From positions 2,666,001-2,730,000 of the forward strand of contig NZ_CP049257.1 in assembly GCF_011046535.1 (NCBI RefSeq): a stretch of 64,000 bases of DNA. Reading direction: 5' to 3'. A program made the translations under genes and the position numbers. The notes beneath the pieces were generated by a model that worked only from the letters and a program-made list of their open reading frames with translations, did no database searches and was not told the DNA's origin. Each line of letters begins with the position of its first letter. The stretch's first letter is position 1. Below, piece by piece: positions 40,064 to 47,856 of the stretch. This DNA comes from Nocardioides anomalus (GTDB lineage: Bacteria > Actinomycetota > Actinomycetes > Propionibacteriales > Nocardioidaceae).

Positions 40064-40474
40064 GTGGAGACCGCGACGTGGGCACGGCGCATCGGCGCAC
40101 TGGCCGTCGACTGGTTCGCCTCGACCCTGGTGGTGCTGTTCGCGGTGGGCGGGTACGAGAACTGGGCGGGTGACCAGGAGGCCGGGTTCTACGTCCTGGG
40201 CGTCTTCGTCGTCGAGTCGACGCTGTTCACCGCGCTGAGCGGCGGGTCGTTCGGGCAGGTGGCCACCCGGCTGCGGGTGGTGCGGGAGAACGGCGACCCG
40301 CGGCCGCTGCCGCTCCACCTCGCGCTGGTGCGCCAGGTCCTGATCGCGGTGGTGATCCCGCCGCTGGTCTACCGCCCCGACGGCCGGGGACTGCACGACG
40401 TGGCGGCCGGCAGCGCGGTGGTGACGCTCCAGACGTTCCGCTCCCTGACTGGGCGCGGCTCCGTACAGTCGTAG
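40064..40474 (+). CDS. RDD-family membrane protein
   Basis: The 136-residue protein begins [20 protein letters not shown], the RDD signature (Arg, Asp, Asp pattern at the first helix), then [37 protein letters not shown] and [12 protein letters not shown]. Function is unsettled; some members affect ion homeostasis. GTG 40064 is six bases after GAGGCT, so it may be leaderless. It is divergent from glnA, a common actinobacterial arrangement. Confidence 0.88.
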   Translation: METATWARRIGALAVDWFASTLVVLFAVGGYENWAGDQEAGFYVLGVFVVESTLFTALSGGSFGQVATRLRVVRENGDPRPLPLHLALVRQVLIAVVIPPLVYRPDGRGLHDVAAGSAVVTLQTFRSLTGRGSVQS

Positions 40475-40476
40475 CC

Positions 40477-41352
40477 ATGCGCTCGCTCCCCCGCCACTCC
40501 CGCCGTCCCGTACGCCGGACGCTGGCCGCCGCGGCGGCCACGGCCGCCCTGCTCGCGCTCGCCGGGTGCGGCGGGGACGACTCCGGCGGGTCCAAGGCCT
40601 CCGACGACACCGGCAGCTCGAGCAGCGCCTCGGCCAGCACCGGCGCGTCCGACGACACCAGCGCGAGCGCGGACGCCACCGACGACGCGACCGAGGACGC
40701 CGGGAGCGGCTCGGGCGAGTCGGTCACGGCCGCGGAGTTCACCGACGTGCTGCAGAACGCCCTGGACGAGGCGACGACGGCCAACCTGACCATGGACCTC
40801 GGCCAGCTGGGCTCGGGCACCGGCGCCGCCGACTACACCCAGGACCCGCCCGCGACCGCGGTGAAGCTGAGCATGCCGGCGCTCGGGGGCGACCTCGAGG
40901 TCCGCCAGGTCGACGGGACCATCTACCTCAAGGGTGCGCAGTTCGGTGACTCGTGGGTCTCGATCGAGGCCGGCGACAAGAGCAGCCCCCTGGGCGACCT
41001 GGGCAACCAGCTCGACCCGGCCAAGCAGTTCGAGACCTACGCCGCCGCGGTGACCGAGGCGACCCACGACGGCGACGACGAGGTCGACGGCGAGACGCTC
41101 GACAAGTACACGACGACCGTCGACACCGCCAAGCTCGTCTCGCAGATGCCGCAGGCGGCGGGCGGCGCGGCCGGCCTGCCCGACACCCTGACCCAGGAGT
41201 GGTGGTTCGACGACGAGGGCCGCATCCGCCAGTTCACGATGGACATCGCGGGCGCGCCGATCAAGCTCGGACTCTCCGACTGGGGCGCCGACGTCTCGGT
41301 CGAGGCGCCGCCGGCCGACCAGGTCAAGCCGTTCAACCCCGGCGCTGCCTGA
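40477..41352 (+). CDS. LppX/LprG-like lipoprotein
   Basis: This 291-residue protein has an Arg-rich signal peptide and lipobox (ALLALAGC), a Ser/Asp-rich low-complexity linker to about residue 80, and then a domain like the mycobacterial LppX_LprAFG family: FTDVLQNALDEATTANLTMDLG, QVDGTIYLKGAQFGDSW, DPAKQFETYAAAVTEATH and LPDTLTQEWWFDDEGRIRQFTM. Members of that family have a hydrophobic pocket and carry lipids to the outer envelope. ATG 40477 is seven bases after TACAGT, a leaderless layout. Confidence 0.85.
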   Translation: MRSLPRHSRRPVRRTLAAAAATAALLALAGCGGDDSGGSKASDDTGSSSSASASTGASDDTSASADATDDATEDAGSGSGESVTAAEFTDVLQNALDEATTANLTMDLGQLGSGTGAADYTQDPPATAVKLSMPALGGDLEVRQVDGTIYLKGAQFGDSWVSIEAGDKSSPLGDLGNQLDPAKQFETYAAAVTEATHDGDDEVDGETLDKYTTTVDTAKLVSQMPQAAGGAAGLPDTLTQEWWFDDEGRIRQFTMDIAGAPIKLGLSDWGADVSVEAPPADQVKPFNPGAA

Positions 41353-41411
41353 TCCCACCGGTCGGCAGAACCCGCTCGCCCCAGGACCCGCGGCGCCGCT
41401 AGCGTCGCGCC

Positions 41412-42047
41412 GTGGGTCACTCGCTGCTCGCCTTCGTCATCGCCTCGCTACTGTTCATCCAGGTGCCGGGGCCGAGCCTGCTGTTCACCATCGGCCGCGC
41501 GCTGACCGTGGGCCGCTCCGACGCCCTGCTGTCGGTGGTCGGCAACGCGCTGGGCCTGCTGGTGCAGATCGCGCTCCTCGCGGTGGGGCTGGGCGCGGTC
41601 GTGGCCGCCAGCGCGAACGCCTTCACGGTGCTCAAGCTGGTCGGCGCGGCGTACGTCGTCCACCTGGGCGTGCAGGCGATCCGGCACCGCGGCGACGCGC
41701 GCCGCGCGCTGGACGACCCAGCCGCCGCGCCGCGGTCGCGCGGCTGGACGTCGGTGCGGATCGGGGTGGTGGTCGGCCTGACCAACCCCAAGACCATCGT
41801 GTTCTTCGCGGCGTTCCTGCCGCAGTTCGTCGACGACAGCCGGCCGGCGGCGCCGCAGCTGCTGCTGCTCGGGCTGCTGTTCTGCCTCATGGCCACGGTG
41901 TCCGACTCGTGCTGGGCGCTGGCCTCGGCCCGCGCCAAGCGGTGGTTCGCGCGCAAGCCCGAGCGGCTCGACCGGCTGGGCGCCACCGGCGGGCTGATGA
42001 TGATCGGTCTGGGCGCGACGCTGGCCACGACCGGCAACCACGCCTAG
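41412..42047 (+). CDS. LysE/RhtB-family amino-acid exporter
   Basis: This 211-residue polytopic protein begins LLAFVIASLLFIQVPGPSLLFTIGRALTVGR, the LysE/RhtB signature, with LVGAAYVVHLGVQAIRH and VGLTNPKTIVFFAAFLPQFVD later. It probably exports an amino acid or related metabolite; the substrate cannot be read from the sequence. GTG 41412 is six bases after TAGCGT (41400-41405), so the transcript is probably leaderless. Confidence 0.92.
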   Translation: MGHSLLAFVIASLLFIQVPGPSLLFTIGRALTVGRSDALLSVVGNALGLLVQIALLAVGLGAVVAASANAFTVLKLVGAAYVVHLGVQAIRHRGDARRALDDPAAAPRSRGWTSVRIGVVVGLTNPKTIVFFAAFLPQFVDDSRPAAPQLLLLGLLFCLMATVSDSCWALASARAKRWFARKPERLDRLGATGGLMMIGLGATLATTGNHA

Positions 42048-42069
42048 CCGGGCGACGCGAGCGGTGGGC

Positions 42070-42462
42070 TCAGCCCGCCTCGGGCAGGCTCCAGTGCAGC
42101 AGCTCGCTGACCCGGTCCCCCAGCGTCATCGGGTTGTAGGGCTTGGCGATCATGCCGCGGATGCCGGTGTCCTCCCACGGCTGCCGCTCGCCGGGCCGGC
42201 CCTTGGCGGTGAAGAGGATGACCGGGATGTCGCGGGTGCGCTCGTCGGCCTGGAGCTGCTGGAACGTCGTGAGCCCGTCGATGTCGGGCATCATCATGTC
42301 CAGCAGCACGGCGTCGGGACGGTGCTCGCGGCACATGTCGATCGCGGCGTACCCACCGTCGGCCGTGAGCACGGTCCACCCGCTGACGCTCTCGAGCGCC
42401 AGCTGCGTGAGGTCACGGATGTTCTCGTCGTCGTCGACGACCAGGACGGTCGGTGTGGGCAT
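42070..42462 (-). CDS. single-domain response regulator (CheY-like)
   Basis: The 130-residue receiver has TVLVVDDDENIRDLTQLAL, the acceptor Asp in DAVLLDMMMPDIDGLTTF, VILFTAKG and IAKPYNPMTLGDRV. There is no output domain, so it probably works in a phosphorelay or by protein contact. It lies 44 bases downstream of the decarboxylase-acetyltransferase gene and in line with the hybrid kinase at 44009-46807, its most likely phosphodonor. Confidence 0.92.
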   Translation of the reverse strand: MPTPTVLVVDDDENIRDLTQLALESVSGWTVLTADGGYAAIDMCREHRPDAVLLDMMMPDIDGLTTFQQLQADERTRDIPVILFTAKGRPGERQPWEDTGIRGMIAKPYNPMTLGDRVSELLHWSLPEAG

Positions 42463-42506
42463 GGCCGGCCTCTCGCGGTTCGGGGTCACCTCCCAGAGTA
42501 GGGACC

Positions 42507-43898
42507 CTAGGCGTCGGGCGCGGCTGTTTCGCGAAGGCCACCGACCAGCAGGCCGGCGTAGTAGGTCTGCCGGTCCACGATCGTCGGGGTCACCCCGCTG
42601 ACCTCCTCGACCAGCCGGACCGCGGTGGCGTTCATCCCGCGCTCGTCGTTGGCCTGGCAGCTGTCCCAAGCCGCGACGCCGCGGTCGTCGACGACCCGCT
42701 GCAGCGCGGTGCGGATCATCAGCTGGAAGATGCCGGCGCCGCGGTGCGCGGGGTGCACGAGGGTGAAGCCGAGGTAGTAGATGGCGCCGCGGGCGAACTC
42801 CTCGGGCCAGTGGTGCTGGAAGTACGTCGGGCTGACCCACGGCAGCGTCGCGACGTCGGTGGCCAGTGTGGACATGCCGATGGCCTTGTCGTCCTCGTCC
42901 CAGGCGATGTACTTGTGCACCCGCGGGTCGAGCATCTCCTCGAGGAACTCCTCCTCGGTGAGCAGCTGGCGCCCGGCGGCCTCGGTGTCGAGCTGGCCGA
43001 ACGTCGCGACGTACAGCTGGTAGTAGCGCTTCGCCGTGGCGAAGTCGACCTCCTTCTCCACGCTGATCCGCTTGACCGGGCCGTCGGGGTCGAGGGCCGG
43101 GGCCGACGAGACCGGGGCCGGGGCGGGCCGGGCCGCGGCGGGTCGGTGGCCGTTGGACGAGACGCGGGGTGTGCCGGCGGGTGTGCCGTGGTCCTCGGCG
43201 ATCCACTCCTCGGCGATCTGGGTGTGCGTGCCGCCCGGACCCGAGCCGGCGGCCGGGGAGGCTGCGGGCGGGGTGGCGACGAGGCCGTCGTCGGCGGCCA
43301 CGGCCGCGGGGGCCGGCTCGCTGCCGTCGTACCAGGAGGTGACCCGGTAGGCGGCCAGCACCAGCGCGCAGACGGGGGCGTCGACGCACTCGGCCGAGGC
43401 CACGGTGATCTGCAGGTCGCGGTAGTGCCCGCCGCGCGCCCGGTTCATGTCGTCGAGGCTGGCCTCGATCTGCTCGACGACCGAGGCCTCGCTGGTGCCG
43501 TGGTGCTCCACGAACAGCCCGCCGCCGGTGTCGTCGGTGACCCAGCCGAGCCCGGCCCACGCGGTGTGCCCGGGCTGGTCGGCGAAGGCCTCGGCGCGCA
43601 CGCAGAACAGCAGGTCCCCGTGGGTGCCCGCGAGCGGGCCGTCCACGTGGCGGATCCGGCTGGCCGGCGGGATGACCGAGGAGAGGGTCACCAGGTTGAA
43701 GTCCCCGACGCCGGCGTCGAGCAGGGCCGAGTCGAACGCCGACAGCGGCGTCTGCCCGGTGCCGGAGCCGGTCCGGATCGAGATGGTGAGCCCCTTGGCC
43801 GCCGCGCCTCCCGTCGTCGCGGTCGCCGCGGTGTCCGCCGTCGTCGCCGGCCCGGTGACCGGAGCCGCGGCGAGGGACTCAGTGCGTGAAGACGCCAT
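42507..43898 (-). CDS. pyruvoyl-dependent arginine decarboxylase fused to a GNAT acetyltransferase
   Basis: In this 463-residue protein, residues about 36-190 match pyruvoyl-dependent arginine decarboxylase: IRTGSGTGQTPLSAFDSALL, DAGVGDFNLVTLSSVIPPAS and VEHHGTSEASVVEQIEASLD. Ser72-Ser73 correspond to the self-cleavage site that creates the pyruvoyl group. After a Pro/Ala-rich linker, residues about 275-463 form a GNAT fold (DFATAKRYYQLYVATFG, DDKAIGMSTLATDV, YLGFTLVHPAHRGAGIFQLM). Decarboxylation would give agmatine, and the GNAT domain might acetylate it; this is inference. ATG 43898 follows AGGGAGAGG and overlaps the frameshifted receiver remnant. Confidence 0.82.
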   Translation of the reverse strand: MASSRTESLAAAPVTGPATTADTAATATTGGAAAKGLTISIRTGSGTGQTPLSAFDSALLDAGVGDFNLVTLSSVIPPASRIRHVDGPLAGTHGDLLFCVRAEAFADQPGHTAWAGLGWVTDDTGGGLFVEHHGTSEASVVEQIEASLDDMNRARGGHYRDLQITVASAECVDAPVCALVLAAYRVTSWYDGSEPAPAAVAADDGLVATPPAASPAAGSGPGGTHTQIAEEWIAEDHGTPAGTPRVSSNGHRPAAARPAPAPVSSAPALDPDGPVKRISVEKEVDFATAKRYYQLYVATFGQLDTEAAGRQLLTEEEFLEEMLDPRVHKYIAWDEDDKAIGMSTLATDVATLPWVSPTYFQHHWPEEFARGAIYYLGFTLVHPAHRGAGIFQLMIRTALQRVVDDRGVAAWDSCQANDERGMNATAVRLVEEVSGVTPTIVDRQTYYAGLLVGGLRETAAPDA

Positions 43899-44138
43899 CT
43901 TCCTCTCCCTGTGTGACCCCGTGCTGTCGTGTGACCGCCCCGACCAGCGCGAGCACCTGGTCCCGCAGCTGCTCGGGGCTGGTGCGGCCCTTGGTGAGGA
44001 AGACAGTTCTACCGAGTCGCAGCTCCTCGCGCGCGCCCGGGTCCACGTCGGCGGCGCTGTAGACCACGACGGGGGTGTCGGCGAGGGGCCAGCGGTGGCT
44101 GAACGCGGTGACGACCTCGCTGCCGTCGCCGTCGGGGG
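43879..44138 (-). pseudogene. out-of-frame C-terminal part of the hybrid kinase's second receiver
   Basis: Just after the G5/C5 run at 44134-44138 the -1 frame continues the receiver fold lost by the upstream reading frame: PDGDGSEVVTAFSHRWPLADTP, VVVYSAADVDPG and VFLTKGRTSPEQLRDQVLAL, ending at 43879. Removing one base of the run would join it to DVIVLDIRLP of the kinase. This is either a real frameshift or a base-call error in a homopolymer. Confidence 0.8.
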
Positions 44139-46807
44139 AGCCGGATGTCGAGCACGATGACGTCGGGGCGCTCCTGGGCACCGCGCTCGATCGCCTCGGC
44201 GGCCGAGGCCGCCGGCACGACGCGCAGGCCCTCGTCGGCCAGCAGCGTGCTCACGACCTGGGCCAGCTGCTCGTCGTCCTCGACGAGGAGCACGACGCCC
44301 TCGCCGACGTGGTCCTTCATCACCAGCGAGACGGCCGTGACCAGCCGCTCCTCGCTGACCGGCTTGACCAGCCACCCGTCGGCCGCGCCGGCGGCGTCAC
44401 GGTCGGCCTCGGGACCCATGCCCGAGATGACCACGATCGGGATGTCGCGGGTCTGCGGCGAGCTGCGCAGGGTGGACATCACCTGCGCACCGGTGGTGCC
44501 CGGCATCATCAGGTCCAGCACCACCGCGCTGGGTCGCTGCGACCGGGCCAGGTCGATGGCCTGCTCGCCGTCGGTGACGCCGACCGGGCGGTAGCCGTGC
44601 TCGCGCAGCATCTCCGCGAACTGCTCGACCACGGTGGCGTCGTCGTCGCAGACCAGGACGGTGGGTCCGGTCGGCCCGTCGCCCCCGCCGCCGGGGGGCA
44701 CCGGGTCCGCCGTGCGCCGGGCGGCCGCGGGCAGCGTGAAGTGCACCGTGGTGCCGACGCCGAGCTCGCTCTCGATCCAGATCCGGCCGCCGTGCCGCTC
44801 GACGATGCCCTTGCTGATGGCCAGTCCGAGCCCCGTCCCGCCCTTCTGCCGGGTGTCGGAGGAGTCGACCTGCTGGAAGCGCTCGAAGACCGACTCCAGC
44901 TTGTCCGCCGGGATGCCGCGACCGTCGTCGCTGACCCGGAAGTGCACCTCGTCGCCCTCCTCCGCCGCCTCGAGGCGCACGACGGCGCCGCGCTCGGAGA
45001 ACTTCAGCGCGTTGCCGACCAGGTTCAGCAGGGTCTGGATGACCCGGTCCTCGTCGGCCTGGACCCGGCCGTGGGCGTCGGCGACCTCGACCCGCACGCC
45101 CAGCTGGCTGCCCATCCCCTCGATCTGGCGCACCGCGGAGTCGAGGAGGTGGCGCGCGTCGAGCGAGGTGAGCTCCATCGGTCGCGTGCCGGACTCCATC
45201 CGCTCGATGTCGAGCAAGTCGTTGATCAGCCGGGTGAGCCGCTCGGTGCTCTGCGACGCGACGTCGATGAGCTTGCCCGCGCGCTCGGGGAGCTCGCCCA
45301 TCCGGCCGCCGGCCAGCAGCCCGAGCGAGCCGCGGATCGAGGTGAGCGGGGTGCGCAGCTCGTGGCTGACCACGGAGAGGAACTCGTCCTTCATCCGGTC
45401 CACCTCGCGCCGCTGGGTGACGTCGCGGAAGACCACCACCGCACCGCGGACCTCGTCGCCGTCGACCAGCGGGGAGGCGGTGATCTCGACGGGGAAGACC
45501 GAGCCGTCGGCGCGGACGTACTCGTCCTCCTCCGAGCTCGCCACCAGTCCGTGGGTGATCGCCTCGAAGACGTAGCACTGCGACCAGGCATACGGCGTCC
45601 CGTCGGCGGCCGGCGCGTGGAAGACGTCGTGGGCGCGGCGGCCCTCGAGCTCCTCGGGCCGGTAGCCCAGCGCGGCGGCGCCCGAGGGGTTGACGAAGGT
45701 GACGCGGCCCTGGTGGTCCACGCCGTACACGCCGTCGCCCACCGAGGTCACCAGCACCTCGTTCTGGCGCGCGAGCCGGCGCAGGTCGGCCGTCTGCTCC
45801 TCGACGCGGCGCTCCAGGCCGTGGCGCAGCAGGTTGTTGTCGGTGGTGAGGAGCACCTGGCGCACTCCGGCCGCGACCATGATGACGACCCACAGCACCG
45901 ACTGCGCCCGCAGGAGCTGGCCGCTGCCGCCCACGAGGACCTGCACCAGGGTTGCGGCGACGAGGACCGTGAAGACCAGCGTGGTGCCCAGGGCGTCGGA
46001 GACGCTGGCCGGGATCCGACTGCGGGGCGCCTCGTCGCGGGGCGGGGTGGTCGCGGCCAGGCCCAGGAGCAGGTAGCCCAGGATCCAGCCGAGGTCGAGG
46101 ACGGTGCCGAAGTAGAAGTCGCCGCGGTTGGTGCGCACGGCGTACTGCAGGTCCGAGGTGGCGTAGAGCAGGTAGGCCACCGCGACCATGGCGAGCATCA
46201 GCCGGTCCTGCGGCGCCGCGCGCACGACGAGCAGGACGGCGACGGTGGCCAGAAGGACGTCGAGCACCGGGAAGGCCACCCCGGTGACCTGGTCGACGGT
46301 GGTGGTGGCGGTGTCGGACTCGAGGAGCGCGGAGAACGCCGTGGCCGAGACGATGAGCAGGAACGCGCCGCCCGCCACCACACCGTCGAGGAGGGTGACC
46401 GCGAGCTCGGCCCCGCGCCGGCGCCGGACGGGGAAGATGGCCAGCGCGATGATCGAGACGACGAGCGCGTAGGCCAGGCTGGTGATGCTGACCAGGCTCG
46501 GGTCGGTCGACGGGTCGGACCCCGTCGCGGCGACCCAGATGTTGCCCACGATCGCGACGACCCCGGCGGTGACCAGGACCTGCCACGGTCGCCGGGCCGC
46601 CGGCGGCCCGATCCGCGAACGGCGGTAGACGAGGACGGTCCCGACGAAGCCGGCGACGAGCAGGCCGGCACCGCTCACCTGCTCGCGCGCGGACTGCGGG
46701 AGCAGCGGGGTGAGGAGCACGACGAAGACCGCAGCGACGGCGGCGACGACGACAGCGGTGCGCCGGAAGCGCCGCTGGGCGTGCGTCACCGACGCAGTGG
46801 TCGCCAT
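44009..46807 (-). CDS. hybrid sensor histidine kinase with two receivers, the second frameshifted
   Basis: The 932-residue membrane kinase has about nine N-terminal hydrophobic segments (MASE-like), a PAS domain (VTSVGDGVYGVDHQGRVTFV), HisKA (FLSVVSHELRTPLTSIRGSL), an ATPase (DDGRGIPADKLESVFERF, GGTGLGLAISKGIV) and a first complete receiver (AVVLDLMMPGTTGAQV, WLVKPVSEERL). The second receiver starts VVLLVEDDEQLAQVVSTLLA and reaches DVIVLDIRLP before the frame changes at 44134-44138 and ends in an Arg-rich tail. ATG 46807 is seven bases after TAGCGT, a leaderless start; 46864 is less likely. Confidence 0.88.
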   Translation of the reverse strand: MATTASVTHAQRRFRRTAVVVAAVAAVFVVLLTPLLPQSAREQVSGAGLLVAGFVGTVLVYRRSRIGPPAARRPWQVLVTAGVVAIVGNIWVAATGSDPSTDPSLVSITSLAYALVVSIIALAIFPVRRRRGAELAVTLLDGVVAGGAFLLIVSATAFSALLESDTATTTVDQVTGVAFPVLDVLLATVAVLLVVRAAPQDRLMLAMVAVAYLLYATSDLQYAVRTNRGDFYFGTVLDLGWILGYLLLGLAATTPPRDEAPRSRIPASVSDALGTTLVFTVLVAATLVQVLVGGSGQLLRAQSVLWVVIMVAAGVRQVLLTTDNNLLRHGLERRVEEQTADLRRLARQNEVLVTSVGDGVYGVDHQGRVTFVNPSGAAALGYRPEELEGRRAHDVFHAPAADGTPYAWSQCYVFEAITHGLVASSEEDEYVRADGSVFPVEITASPLVDGDEVRGAVVVFRDVTQRREVDRMKDEFLSVVSHELRTPLTSIRGSLGLLAGGRMGELPERAGKLIDVASQSTERLTRLINDLLDIERMESGTRPMELTSLDARHLLDSAVRQIEGMGSQLGVRVEVADAHGRVQADEDRVIQTLLNLVGNALKFSERGAVVRLEAAEEGDEVHFRVSDDGRGIPADKLESVFERFQQVDSSDTRQKGGTGLGLAISKGIVERHGGRIWIESELGVGTTVHFTLPAAARRTADPVPPGGGGDGPTGPTVLVCDDDATVVEQFAEMLREHGYRPVGVTDGEQAIDLARSQRPSAVVLDLMMPGTTGAQVMSTLRSSPQTRDIPIVVISGMGPEADRDAAGAADGWLVKPVSEERLVTAVSLVMKDHVGEGVVLLVEDDEQLAQVVSTLLADEGLRVVPAASAAEAIERGAQERPDVIVLDIRLPRRRRQRGRHRVQPPLAPRRHPRRGLQRRRRGPGRARGAATR

Positions 46808-46933
46808 GCTCGGCACGCTACCGCCGCGCTGACCCGCCGCGCGGCGATACGCGCGGACCGGCACCGAGCCGTAGCACTAGTGTTACCCCGGCCGATCGCG
46901 AGGTCGGGACGGGTCGCCGGGCGGAAGGCTGGA

Positions 46934-47779
46934 ATGAGCGCGGACGGGATCATCTGGTCCAACACCGACTACCCCTACCTGTGCCTGGTCGACCGCGAGC
47001 GCACGCTCGGCTTCCGCCGGGCCATCGAGCAGGTCGTCCGGCCCGGTGACGTGGTGGTCGAGGTCGGGGCCGGGACCGGCATCCTGACCCTGTTCGCCGC
47101 GGCCGCCGGCGCCGGAAAGGTGTACGCCGTCGAGATCGACCCGGTGCTCGCCCGCTGCCTGCGCGAGACCGTCGAGGCCAACGGCTTCGGCGGCATCGTC
47201 GAGGTCGTCGAGGGCGACGCGCTCACGGTGGACCTGCCGCGCGAGGTCGACGTGGTCGTCGCCGAGCTCGTGGAGACGGGCCTGCTCGACGAGATGCAGG
47301 TCGCGGTGCTCAACGGCCTGCACGCCCGGGGCGTGGTCGGCCCGCGCACCCGGCTGGTGCCGCAGACCTACACGACCAGCCTCCGGCTGGCGAGCACCGA
47401 CCAGCGCTTCTACGGCTTCGTGGTGGCCGCACCGAAGCACGAGTGGCCCTACTACGCGCAGGACCCCGAGGCCTGGGAGCACCTGCGGTGGACGCCGGTG
47501 AGCGAGGCGGTCGAGGTCAGTGCCGTCGACTTCCGCACCGGCCGGGTCGACCCGGTGGTCGACACCGTGGTGACCTTCCACGTGCCGGACGGCCAGGAGG
47601 CCGACGCGCTGGTGCTGAGCGGGAGCGCCGGCCTCGCCGACGGTCTCGACCTGGGCGCCTGCAACTCCTTCAGCGGCGACAAGGTGCTGTCGCTGCCGCC
47701 CTGCCGCGGCGAGGTCCGGCTCCGGGTGCGCTACGAGATGGGTCGCGGACTGGACGACCTCGACGTGACGCTCGCCTGA
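46934..47779 (+). CDS. class I SAM methyltransferase resembling protein arginine methyltransferases
   Basis: This 281-residue protein has the SAM-binding motif VVEVGAGTGILTLFAAAAGA near residues 40-59, an acidic post-I residue in VYAVEID, and VDVVVAELVETGLLDEMQ, which has two glutamates spaced like the double-E loop of PRMTs. The C-terminal half is beta-rich, as in PRMTs. A canonical THW loop is not evident. Protein arginine methylation is rare in bacteria, so methylation of another substrate remains possible. ATG 46934 follows GAAGG. It is divergent from the hybrid kinase. Confidence 0.7.
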   Translation: MSADGIIWSNTDYPYLCLVDRERTLGFRRAIEQVVRPGDVVVEVGAGTGILTLFAAAAGAGKVYAVEIDPVLARCLRETVEANGFGGIVEVVEGDALTVDLPREVDVVVAELVETGLLDEMQVAVLNGLHARGVVGPRTRLVPQTYTTSLRLASTDQRFYGFVVAAPKHEWPYYAQDPEAWEHLRWTPVSEAVEVSAVDFRTGRVDPVVDTVVTFHVPDGQEADALVLSGSAGLADGLDLGACNSFSGDKVLSLPPCRGEVRLRVRYEMGRGLDDLDVTLA

Positions 47780-47856
47780 GCGCGCGCGAGCCGGAGGCGT
47801 CCGCGCCCGGGGCAATTGCCCCGAACGCCCGCGCGACGGGGCCGTTTGCGGGGACG

